Below, one piece after another: positions 1 to 12,500 of a stretch of 64,000 bases of DNA. Made by a program: the position numbers and the translations under genes. The DNA comes from Hirundichthys speculiger (Eukaryota > Chordata > Actinopteri > Beloniformes > Exocoetidae): contig JAGFBZ010002567.1 in the NCBI GenBank assembly GCA_018398805.1, positions 863,501-927,500 of the forward strand, in the 5' to 3' direction. Each line of letters begins with the position of its first letter. Position 1 is the first letter of the stretch. Below the pieces are notes generated by a model, which had not been told where the DNA came from, did no database searches, and was given only the letters and a program-made list of their open reading frames with translations.

Positions 1-524
1 GAGTACAGCTTTGTTCTTAAAAAAAAAAGGCAGGGCAATGTGCTTATCAAACTATAAAAACTATATATATTTATCAACACATATTGATTTGAATTTGATG
101 CCAGAAACAAAAGTTAGTTAAAGGGTATAATAAAAACAGAAAAGCTGTGTCATGATAAAGAAGAAAACATCTTAATCTATTAATTAGCAACAGATTAGGT
201 CATTTAAATGAATCCATCATTATAAACGATAGATATTGAAAATATTTAGAACCCAGTTATAAATGTTTCAAAAATACATTTAAAAAAAAAAACCATTATA
301 ATCATCTGAAAAATAGATAACTTTATTTGGGTCTCAGCTCATTAAAGATGGACAGAGGTGAAGTGGGCAACTAAAAATAGAAAAACACTTCAAAAACTAC
401 CCCAAGCTGTCCTTTATTATTAAAGAAACATTTTTGAAACAAATCACTAGCATATCTTTTATTTGCACTGTTATAGTGAGTCAAACATTTGGGGGAAATG
501 GGCTCATAACATATGCACGTGTAC
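1..524. other. dock8 intron sequence, no gene seen
   Basis: AT-rich sequence with A-runs (for example 21-28 and 281-290). I looked for the next DOCK8 DHR-1 exon on the minus strand and did not find one. It is most likely intron 16. Confidence 0.5.
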
Positions 525-528
525 TTGC

Positions 529-599
529 TTATTATGGTAGGTAACGGGAGTGTAAACTTCTTGTATAAACTCAGGGCCTCCTGATTTCCCAAATATTAC
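529..599 (-). CDS. dock8: dock8 coding exon 16 (DHR-1; last exon in window)
   Basis: The acceptor is ttttcag|GTAATA. It encodes [20 protein letters not shown] and YHNK. The 3' end is uncertain. A GC donor (AATAA|gcaagt, exon end 529) restores the phase expected from YHNK|SPDF. A GT donor four bases further (CAA|gtacac, end 525) is the alternative. I could not find the next exon in 1-524. Confidence 0.8.
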
Positions 600-3500
600 C
601 TGAAAAAAACAACACACACACAAAAAAAAATAAATAAATGCAGAAAAATACTTGACCTAATAAATCAGCACAGTACATCTGTCAAGGCTAATGTTCAGGC
701 TTCTCACCTGTTTTTAATTACCGTAAGGTGATTTACAACAAGTTCTTAAATACTCCCGACTGAGAAATTTATTTGTGCTTAATTATTCTATTAAACAATG
801 TGTTAAATGGGCTCATGCAGTGAAATGATTAGAAATGATCAATGTTACTGTTATAATACTGTTGTTATACCATAAGCACTTACAGGCAGAGAGCAACTAG
901 GGTCCTCTCCACTCATAAACTGGATTTTGATAGTGATATTTCTTGCTGACGTAAGTCTGTTGACAAAGTTCAGCCTCTGGGGGTAGACATAGAGCAAGTT
1001 CCTAAAGAGACAGAGAAGGAATCAAGATAATGCTTTGTTTAATTAAAAAAAGAAAAAAAAGAAAAAAAAAAACGTTCCAATATGCATCACTAGATGGCAC
1101 TGTTCTCACAGCAACATTTTAGTCATCCATTGGTAAAGTGACAATTATGTCACCATAGCCAATAATTTACAATGGAGCTCTGGGTTTAATAAAACACTGC
1201 AATCTATCTGAAACCTGGAATATAAAAAATATAAAATATACCACAGCTTCCAGTGAGCATACACTTAGAGAAAGAAACAATGTAATTATCACACAGAGAG
1301 CATGTTTACACGTGTTTGGGTACAAGTAACATAATTCTGAGTGCTGAGAAGAATTTAAATGTCGGTTTATGGTGGAAGACTCTTCATTGTTAAGCTGATA
1401 GATCTCTCCATGGGTCAGCTGTACATATATATCCAACACATGAAGAGTACATTGAGGGCCCAGAGCAACGTCACAATGTCAGTTCTTGACTTATGAGTTA
1501 ATCTTTAGTGTTCTTGCTGCCTCAGGTCTTAAAGAGAAAGAACCTGTCTCTAAGAGCAAACATACTTTACTCAACCTCATGCCATGAAAGGTGGTTTTAA
1601 AATGCTTGACTGCATTTCATCTTGTGCAAGTCTTAAAGAAGCTTATCTACAATCTATACACAATATACATCATAAACTCACAAACAAAATGTTTTTTTCT
1701 TTTTTAAGACTACAGGGAGTGCAGGAAAAGATATGTGTTTAAAGATCTTACATATCAACACCTCCAACCCACCTGTAAATGTTGTGAGGAACATAAACCT
1801 CACTGGAGGGGAACTCCAGCACCTCTTTAACGGGCCGAATGTTTTTCTCAGCCAATGGGATGAGAGGGATAAGCTCAGGGGACAAACAGGCCTGCAGCAT
1901 GTCATGGACTGGAGACACATCCAGCTTGATGAAGCCTGAAAGATGCAACACAAGTCAAATTCTTCCTTGAAGGCACAATGAAAATGGTATGATTTATCAT
2001 CTCTTATCACTGAATACTGTAGACAAGCAATGAACACACATACTAATGAGGGCCGGCTCCCTAGGGAAATGCAATGTCCCGCCACAAGTTAGATGAGCAG
2101 CTCAATATCACTATGACAGTAAAACTGTCTTCAGTTAGCTCTACTGCCAGCAAGCAGATAGCTTAGCATAAAGACAAGAAACTGGGAGAAAAAGCTACAG
2201 CAGACTGGCTCTATCCAAAGTCAGCAAATTCCACTAACTTGCTCCATGAAGCTCTTTAATTCATACACTCCTTTTAATCTGCTCCATCCGTTAAAAAAAA
2301 AATAATAATAAAAATAAAAAATTCAAGTGTGAAAACTCAATGTTGTGGTTTTCGGGACTGTGTGAGAAATTACTGGTTGCTCATTATGCAGGAACTGTGC
2401 AGTTATTGCGCTGTTGAGCTGTATGTTCAGTCTGTGCTGAGTGAAGGTAACCAGCTACTAGACATGTGTCGTACTAGTATCAGTCTTCTCAACCATCTCC
2501 AGGAAGGCGGGGTTAAACAAAACTCAAAACTTAAAAATGTTTAAATGTAATGAGAGATAACCTGGTATCATCTTGATTCTTCTCTGTGGAGTTGAGGTTT
2601 TCTTAATTTCAGACAGGAATTTCAGCAAATCCTCATCACTGAGACGATCTCCCTCCTGACCCAAAAAGACAAAGCATTTTTTTTCTGCTTTTGAATGAAA
2701 GGACTGGATGGCAAGGACAGAAATAAAGAAGCAGCATTTTTCACAGCCATAGCTTCGTTATAGAAACATTACAGGTATTTGATGGAATGTGTGAACATTG
2801 CATTTTTGATCAACAAATGAGACAAGGCAAGGCTAAAGCTGCACGCTAGTCTGTCTGTCACACTGTATCTTGTCTTTACAGGAAAGTTGTCACAGATTTT
2901 TCTTTATCCTTGTAAGTAAAGAGGTCTGACCTGTTTGAAGATGGTGCTGATTGTGATGGTTGCAGGTTTGAAGGTAAACACGTTACAAAACTGTTCATCC
3001 ATGCTACTGAAACGCTCAGAGTTCCTCCTGGGAAGTTGTGATCTTCGATCGATGCTGCTGGATTTACCTGAAAGTTTAAAAAAAACAAAGAAACAAAAAA
3101 CATCATGGGTAAATTAGACATCAAGTGACAGATGTACAATATTTTTTACCATTTTTGTGTGTGCTCTCATTGCTATGCCTCACTCAGGTACCTAGACAAT
3201 TGACATTGTCTAAAAAAAAAAAAATGTGCAAACACACATTTTAAAAACAATGTGGTTGGGGTGAGAGAAATAAATCATTCAACTTTAATGTCAGACATAC
3301 TATACTGATTCTTAGACATAGTTTCAAAATAAACTGTAGACTTAATCAGGCTTTAAAAACTTGGATGATGCTCTCCCTGGGAAACAAGGCTCAACTAGAG
3401 CAAATCTGCCATGAGCTACTTGATGATGTTCATCGTGGACAAATGCCAACACTTAATCTTAATGACCATCAAGCACTGCAAACAACATGCTGATATTTCT

Positions 3501-6500
3501 GTGCATTATACACTCAGCTTAATAATATCTAAGCAAATGGTTAATGGATTGTATTTATATAGCTTTTTGCTAGTCCTGTTGATCACTCAAAGTACTTTAC
3601 ACTGTAAAGTACTTTGAGTGATCAAAGTACTTTACACTGTAATCCACACACACACACAGCACTGTCTAGGCAGTGCTCCGAACACATCAGAGGCAATGTA
3701 GGCTTCAGTGTCTTTCCCAGACATCAGACTACTGACTCTCAGGACTCTAAACTTGAGACACAATCCAACCTCCAGAAACACAACCGCCCCAAAATGCAGG
3801 TATGAAAAAATCTAAGTGCACACCAACATGATTACAGTGAGCACTAATGACATAAAATGATACATAGTTCTGATCTTTAAAGTGGGTCCAGTGTGAATGA
3901 TCTGTGAATGAATGACAGTAGAGGGTAGGTGGACCAATAATGGATCATATATCTATTTTTTGCTATGAGACTTTTATGTTATTGAGACAGATAAAGCTTG
4001 AACAAAGGAAATCATCCCCTAATAAGTGAGTTTTTGAAAAAAAAAAAAAAATGCAAATTTTTAGAAAATGGGTAACATGAGTGAAACAACATTTCCTGTA
4101 AAAATGATGGTGTGGAGAAATCAGTCAGAAAGCATGTTCCTGTAAACCTCTTTTAGAATGCATAAACCCAGGACCTGTTCCTGGTGTCCAAAAGGAACGG
4201 AAAAATCAAGAAAACCAGGTGAGGCAGTTTCTGAACAGTCTCAGGTGTTAGCTTAATGCCAAACAAAGACACAAGCACGCACTACCTTTTATGCTGTCAG
4301 AGTCTGAGACGTCACGGTCTATAGCAGCAGTAGAGACGACGTCCATGATATTAACGGTTGCCCAAGGCAAAAGGCATGCGATAACGTCCCAGCCTCTGGC
4401 AGAACGCCTCCGCCTGGCCTCGTAGCTTCTCAAGTTTGTCCTTGTTCTGAAAAAGAGTTATTCCAGCTTTCATCACCTTGAACTTCAAGTGAAAATATTG
4501 AACCCAAAGCAAGCATGAATAGTGAGATCAATAGACAAAAACAAAATAAAAAATTCACTGCTTCTTGTTTTGCTGCGTTACCTTTGCATCACATTCCCTC
4601 AGTGTTATGTAGGGATCAGCACAGTCACTGATCTCTCCTTGCTGAAGAACCTTTTCAATCTGAAAATCAGACGGCCGAGAATACAGGTCATTAAAGCAGT
4701 TCAGCACATTCAGACGGCAGAAATCCATATTCTGCTGGCAAAAGTACAGGATTTTACTGTTACCTTGATGACCAGAAATATATCTGGAGAAGGGTAGGTG
4801 ACAGAGAAGATGGCAGATCGAGCCAGAGTGGACTGATCCATATGTGGGGTGTGGGGTTTCAGGAAGTTTTTAAACTGTTCTGAATTGAGGTCACAGTAGA
4901 AGTTTTCTGATATCTAGAGGAAGAAATAAAAGAAAAGCTGAACTTTTAAGAGGAACAACGCTTTAATTACAAAGTAAATAAAAGGTGAATTTTTGTTTTG
5001 CTGTTCAGAGTAATCTTGTAACCTGCAACTGATTTGCCGTAAATCCAATGCTGCCAAATCTTGCAATGTCATCTGTCTGGCCCACTCTACAATTTCCCTT
5101 CTCCCCGACATAATGACCTCAGGCTAGGAACTGAGCCATATGTCCTGATCTGGCCTGACCTGCTGTGTGTCATGTGATTCAATGCACTGCAGGGCTTTTA
5201 ACCACTCTCTTTCACTCTGTTTATCCCATAGGACTTCTACGTCACTGGCCAGTCCAGAGCACAGCCTAGGAAGCCAAGTGTGTCCAACATGTTTAGCAAA
5301 ATCATCAGAGCTAGCTCCAATTGGACTACTTACTTGTGTAATTATTCTACAGTGATGACTTTAGGGTTTGTTTTTCCCCCCAAATCTAATTTTGCTTACT
5401 TATGGCTACTGAAATAAACTGTAAAAAAAAGACCCAGCAATGACTTTGTGATGGAAATGACAAGTCCAGCTGCCTTCTATTTAAGATTTTTAGGATTACC
5501 GTGACTTTGAAAGAATGAAAATCAACACCAGAGTATGAGCCTTCTCATTTTAAACTTATTGTCAGGGTTTTAAAAAGACCATAGTGAAGTCTTCAACCTC
5601 TTTCTGGCAAATAACATTTAAGAATCAAAAGAATATTATCAGTCTGAGTCGGTTGACTGATTTATGTACGAAAAATACATCATCTTCTCTTTAAGACACG
5701 TGTTCACTGTTAACAGAGTTAGCGTTCACATTTTGAGTTAATCAGAATGGACACCATTAAAGTGAGATAAAATGAGAAACAAAGAGTTTAACAACCGTCT
5801 TTAACATTCAATCTTTCCCGAACACAGAGGCATGTGTCTGAGTGGCGGACACAGGCTTTTGCATTGTCTGATGGAGAACACCCGGTGCTGTCAAATTAGC
5901 AACCGCATAGCTAGGTCTGGAATCTCCAAATGCTCCTAAAGCTTCATCAAAAGTCATTTCTAAGTGACAGTTCATTGAATCTGAATTTATAATGTTTGTG
6001 ACTATATTTGTTTGGGGTAAGTTGCAATGCAGTCAGTTGAGAAGTGTTTTTCTCAACAAAGTCTTGCAAAATGACAACAGTTATGAAATGAATTTACAAT
6101 GCGTTCATTGGTTTTAAGTTGCATGTCCGACTTGCCCAACCCTCGTCTGCTTCATAAGCTATCATAAGTAGGCCACTTGTTGGGTCAAACCATATACTTT
6201 TACATTGGCTGATGAACCAGAGAGATGTAATAACACTCAGAGTACTAAAGTTAAAATCTGTGAACATCTACAGCAGATTTCAAAATCTGAAACAACAAAA
6301 GTGATGCAAACAAAAACAAACGGCACCAAATTTTCATTAACACACAAGAAAGAGCAGCAAGCCATGCGGGATGACTGAAGAAGAGTTTTAAGACTATTGA
6401 GGAGAAGGAGAAACAAATCCATCAAGAAGAGCCATGGCCAAAGTAAACATAAAACTAAAACAGTTAACATCCTAGAGATAAATCGGTCAGGGGTAAATGC

Positions 6501-9500
6501 TTCACCGTTCCATTGCACTTAAATCTGAATGGCAAAACAAGATTGACAAAGACCTGGGTTTTTTTTTTTTTAACAGTCTGTCTCCATTTCTACTCAATAT
6601 AATAGGCAGGAAGTTGTGTTAAAATCCACAGTTGCATGCTGCACTTCAACCCTGCAGCACAAAACAAAACTACTCAGCTTAAGTGCTAAAAGTGCAAACA
6701 TGTGACACTAAGACAAGGCCATTTTCAGCACTGTCACAGTGTGACATTAAACAAGCAGTACTGCAGCTGTACTTTATTTACAAGATTATTATTTTTGACA
6801 TGTAAGTGAAGGATTTCATATAGTGCATCACCTATAAAGGGATGTTTTCCCAAAACTGCCTTTTGTACACTATTTTTTTCAACATTACAGGGCATTAAAT
6901 TTCTCCCTCTTACCCTGGAGGGCATCTTAGAGCCATAAGTCCTGCAGACAAGCTAGAGAGCATGATGGGGGGGGGGGGTAAAACCTGATCTGAGAGATCC
7001 CTGTGGACTTTATCTTTCCAGTCTTTTCACCCAGAAAACTATCCAGCTGTGTAAATCAACAGAAAACAGGCAAACAGCAATGGTTCAGAGTAACTAGGAA
7101 AACACGGTCCAGTATTAGTGGAACTAGTACTAAATATGACAACCCTCGGGGGCACAAATACGTAAGGGCGATGAGACATAAAACCTTGAAGATTATGCTC
7201 ATCCCTCACTGTCATGCAAGCTGTCCAAGGAAACAAGACCACCCTGCATCAACAGCAGGAATATCTCATGAAAAAGCACGCTACCAGACAATCCGTCATT
7301 TTGGAGAGGCAATCCTTTCTATCTATTTTCAACTGGAGGATCTGGCCAATCTCTGGGCATTACAACCCACTAACAAACAAACAATCTGCAAGGGTCAAGC
7401 TGAACATGACTTACAAGACAAAAAAGAAGATATGTTGTATTTTTGAATATGATTGAATGATTACAGCATGGCTGTTTTAGGCCCAATGCACCTGGGATGT
7501 CAATGCCAAACCACTGCAAGTTGAGAAATCACTTCAGCTCAAACAGTGGGTAGTTTTCTGTGTGTTTCACAAAGATGGGCCTGACTGTGAATATAAAGCA
7601 GTGTGCGCACGTTTGCTCATAAAAAGTGCAAAAGGAGAAACAGACATCATATGGAGAATAAATCCAATGCAGAGCACTTCTCCACCCTGACAAATTACTC
7701 TGTCTGTCACTGAGAGCCTTTTTGTGGGGAAAAAATAAAAACAGAAAAAGATCAATTATCCGCAGTCATGACTAAAGATCAGACAGGAAATGCTGCAATC
7801 TTCTGTATGTTCAAGGTAAAGGAAAAAATACAGTTAATCTCCATAAACAAGAGAGAAAAATGTCACATCATCTCCTGGCCCTGTGTTCAATGTGATGATG
7901 ACAACATGATTTAGGCTCTTTCACACAGTTTGGATGTAAAGTTATTTCTGCTTTTATCTGTCACATCTGATTCCCAGACTGTGATAGTGCCTGTGATAGG
8001 TCTCGCATTGTGCTGGCTGTGCAGTTGATCCAACTTTAAATGTGATTTCAATTTTGGTTCTCAATAAACACAAAAAAAATTGAGAATACAAAAGAAAATT
8101 GTCTTGTGTTTTTTCCTGATTGACACATATATTTCAGGCCTAGAGTCCTGTCTGTCGATAGGCGGGTGTATTCCTCCTTCCTGCTTGTCTGTAACATAAG
8201 AGTTAAATAATTCTGAGGTCACACTGGTGTTTCTGGACAAAAATGTTACTTGTGCAGCATATTAGCAATTGTTTTGTTGCCCTGAATTATTTTTATTTAG
8301 TCTGAAATTATATTTAGTCCAAAATTTAAGTTTACTATGGAAATGTTAGCACTTTTATGTCAAGTTTCATAGTGGCCTTCAATAATCAATGAGCCCTAGC
8401 ACTATGTCTCATCATGTTTATTTAGAGACTTCCCTGTAAATTTGTATTTCTTATATCCCCAAGAAATGGCTTTTATGGGTACCATTTATTCCGCATTTAA
8501 AAGCCTTTAATTTTCTCAAAAAGCGACGGTGCGCCTTTTAACCCAGTGCGCCTTATGTATGCACTGAGTTCCAAAATCTGTAAAAAAGTTGTGCGATTTT
8601 AGTAAACTGTTATTTTTAAGAGGAAGATGCTGCCAAATGAGAAGTTTCCAGCCAGAGTCATCGTTAAGGCCAATCAGAAGGGCTGGATGGACGAGGAGAA
8701 AATGAATGAGTAGCTGAGAGAGGTGTATGTAAAGCGTCCACATGGTTTTTCCACACATCACCGTCTCTGTTGATCTGTGTCTCCACGCCCGTATCACAGC
8801 TACTGTGAAAAATTAAGTGAAGCAAATGAATTCAGAGCTTGCCATCATTCCAGGAGGATTAACAAAAGAACTCCAACCGCTGGACATTGGTGTAAACAGG
8901 ATGTTCAAAGTGAAGTTGCGAGTGTCGTGGGAGCGATGGACAAGAAACGGCAAACACACCTTTACCAAGACTGGAAGGCAACGCCGGGTGAGTTATGCCA
9001 CCATGGGCGAAGGTATCTGCTTTGACTGTTGTCCGAGCTTTTGCAAAAGCTGGCATCATTGTTGAACAGCCACCAGGCAACGAGACTGACTCCAACAATG
9101 ACGAGAGGGAACCCGGCACGGTTGATGGCGAAATTGCCCAGCTATTTCAGTTCAGTTAGAGAAGATGAGCACTTCGATGGCTTTGTGACAGAAGAGTGAT
9201 CAAAAAATTATGTGTGTATTTTTTGAATATGTAGTAGAATAAAGCTTAACCACACTCACTGTTTTGCTTCCATTGCCTCGTTTTAGCATGCGCCTAAAAT
9301 TTCTGTGCGCCTTACGATGCAGAAAATGCTGTACTTTATATGGCTGTTTTTATTTTTATAGTCTCTTACTGTATTCCAGAATTACGAACTGTTTAAAAAA
9401 AAAATAAATAAATTAGCATTTGATTACTGTATTCTCCATTCTCCAGCAGAACCCTGTGAGCCTGAATAGACCTGAGATGGGTATGGAAAATTAATGAATG

Positions 9501-12500
9501 AATGCCTTTTTCTTATTAGCCTACAACACCACACTGCTGTTTTTTTTTTCTTCAGTTAATTACAGTTTATTTGTTAATGTAAATTAATAACTGAAACGAT
9601 TATAAGCTGAACATATATTCAGTTATCGTAAGAAAAATGCTGCATAAACAACAACAGCGACCATCATCATTATCTCGCCAGAGCACCCACAGAAACCAAC
9701 GGAGGCACAAGGAGAACAGCAAACTATAATGAAAATCCCCACCGTTCAGCAGTGTCTAAATTGCTGGTCAGCTGTGAGGCCATAGTGCTAACCACAGCAC
9801 CATTTCAAATCAACAAAAATGAAATAGAAGCTGCAAGAAAAAAAATAAACTTCCATAAAAAGCACATGAACATCTCTTTCTGGGTCAATTCATCCTGGAA
9901 TTTAAGATCCTACACTTTTCTTTCTCCTTCTGAAGATACTCGGCTGTGTGTAGTAAAGTTGACGGTAAATTCCTGTGAATAATGCCACTTTCTTTGAGTG
10001 TTGGTGCCCATCATCTTCCTTTGAAGTCCATTAGTTATGTTATATGACACAGCACAGTTGAATGTTATTCATATTTCTCAATGAATGTATCAAGGTTTAC
10101 AATGTTTTTTTTTTTTTTTAAGTGGGCATAAAAAGAGTCATCATCAGCTGCGATATCATGAACATTTCCAATTTCTAGTGGAAACTTACATTACTGTAGG
10201 CCTGTTGTACCAAAAATGCCTATTACGCACTGAGCAAATGTGGTTTTTCAGCCAAAGTACAAACAACTTTTTGAAGACTGTTCATAAAAGCAGTATTTGC
10301 TATGGAGTGGAAATTCTTACCTTTTTCCTCTCTTTCAGGTCATATAAGGCCATGGTGGCAAAGACGGGCTCAATGTCAATTTCAAACCTAGGAAATCCAA
10401 GGAAAGGGAAACAAGCAATTCAATTTCAGCAAAAGACAGAACTCTCTTCTTATATTTATTGTTCTTAGAATTCCCCTAAATTGCTGTTATGATGGGAAGC
10501 AACCAAATGTACTTCAGTAAGTCTTGACATTTTATAATGAGAGTTAGAAGAACCAGGGATAATGTTGCCAAACCACTGCAAGCCCAGAAATCAGTTCAAC
10601 TCAAACATTAGGCAACTGTAAGGGCTGCACAAAGATGGGCCAGATCAAGAATGTAAAGCAGTGTGCATGTGTCTCTGCATGAAATAAGAAGACAAAACCA
10701 CACAGAGAAGGACAGAGGAACAGAAATTTTATGGAGAATAAATCCACTTCATCGTACTCCTCCACCCTTACGCACTGCTCTTTCTACCAGTGAATGCCGT
10801 TTTGGAAAAAAATATTCCTCATGACTAAAGATCAGATGTGAAATACAAAAAGCTTCTGTATGTTCAAGAAAAGAAAAGGAAAAGTTCATCTCCACAAACA
10901 AGAGGGTGTTTGGAAAACGTCATTTTAATACAACCATCTGTTGGCTCCATGTCCAGCTTGTACAGTAAACAGAAAGCAGCTGTTGAAATTAATGTTCAAT
11001 GAACTATTGTTCCCTCCTACAATGTGATGAAAATGTATGACATACTTTAAGGCCTGGCATCGGATCAGGATGCGTTCTCCAATGTGTTCTTTAGGGCAGT
11101 CAGGAATGGGCCTGATTTCCACAGCATCTTCCTGGAACACAATAGATAGGAAGAATCTAGTACCTTAAATAAATAAAGTGCATAATGTATTCGATTGGAA
11201 AGGAAGTTAAAATTATAATTTGGAGCCTATATACTGGTTTATTACAGCACATGTTGTGTAGCAACTCTAAACACTCCACCTCATCGGTTGGTGGGTAAAG
11301 AGCAAACACTTCAGGGTGTCTGTTTCCCTGCCGCGTCTCCTGGTTAAAGCGGTCCAGCTCCTCGTGGCTGCTGAAGGCCAACAGTCCCTCCACTCTCTGG
11401 TCGGGGGCCAGACATCTCAAGTTAAAATCAGATGAGGTTAGCGTGCGGCCAGACTCATCACTCAACCCTGCTAGAGTTGGAGACGTGACCTGGGGCAAAG
11501 GCAGAGGAAAAGGGGTAAGGGTTACACGGTGGTTTGGTGTGGTGTAGTACAGAGTTAGTGGGGTGAGGGTAATGGAATTAAGTGAAACAAGTGAAAATCA
11601 AAAATGTGCAAAAGTGAAATAACAAAGGAAGCAGCCATTCATTAAGAATCATTGTGAAATAATTATTACATCCCAATGTTTGTTCCCTCTCAATTTAAAC
11701 ATTACAACTGCATGAGGTTTAAGTAAATTCAACAAAGAAAAAAAATATATATGCAGCCTGTGAGCATGCCATCAATGCATCCTTTACTTTATAAATGGAA
11801 GCACTTTAAGTCATCGTATCATGTATGTATACATCCTTTGTGTAACTTTGTGTTATTGTTTTTTTTCCTTCCAATAGAAGATATACATAGCTTAGCGTTT
11901 TAGTGTTTCTTGTGTTCTATGAAGACAAAACAACAGAATGCAATCCAAAGATGATTCAGGTGAATCAGCCAATCAGAGTGCAGCCTGAGGTGAAGGGATT
12001 CGGTCAGGTTCACCAACGTGTGAGTTTCTTGTCACTATTTGAATGTACAGGTCAGGCAATAGCTAATCAAGTTCAGCAGGCAGTTACAACCCAGCAGGCT
12101 GATGGTTGCAAAGGAGACAGAATTGACTTGCTGACCGAGTGTTACAGTCGCTCTGGAGAACAGGCTTGCTAGACGCTGCGTTTATTTAGCATCCAGCACC
12201 CTGTCAGCAACAGCTCAGGCCTGCTGGACTAAGAAAAAAGAAAGCACCAGGCAGCTGTAATAACTTTTACACATCTAATGAAATCCCTTATGTGATATGC
12301 AGATGTGCTCCGAGGAACTGATGAAAAGGCCCGGATGAAAAATAAACTGTCTCATCCTGAAGTATTTCCAGACCAGTCTTAATCTAAGCAATCTTAAAAC
12401 ACTGCAGCTTTCATCAGACGAGCTTCCTTCAAGCCTATGTCATTTCTCAACCTGTATTTACACACAGGCTCTCCTCACCCAGAAAACAAATTGCAACAGC

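Larger units (their letters stand above)
4914..10320. other. dock8 intron 8 (5.4 kb)
   Basis: Non-coding between exons 8 and 9. It contains a G13 run (about 6966-6978), one copy of a locally duplicated segment (7504-7860) and a pogo-like transposon remnant (about 8516-9345). I see no supported coding exon in the rest. Confidence 0.7.

Noticed and set aside
7003..7446. 147-codon plus-strand open frame in dock8 intron 8
   Set aside because: No domain, no conserved motif, and antisense to the host gene; treated as chance.
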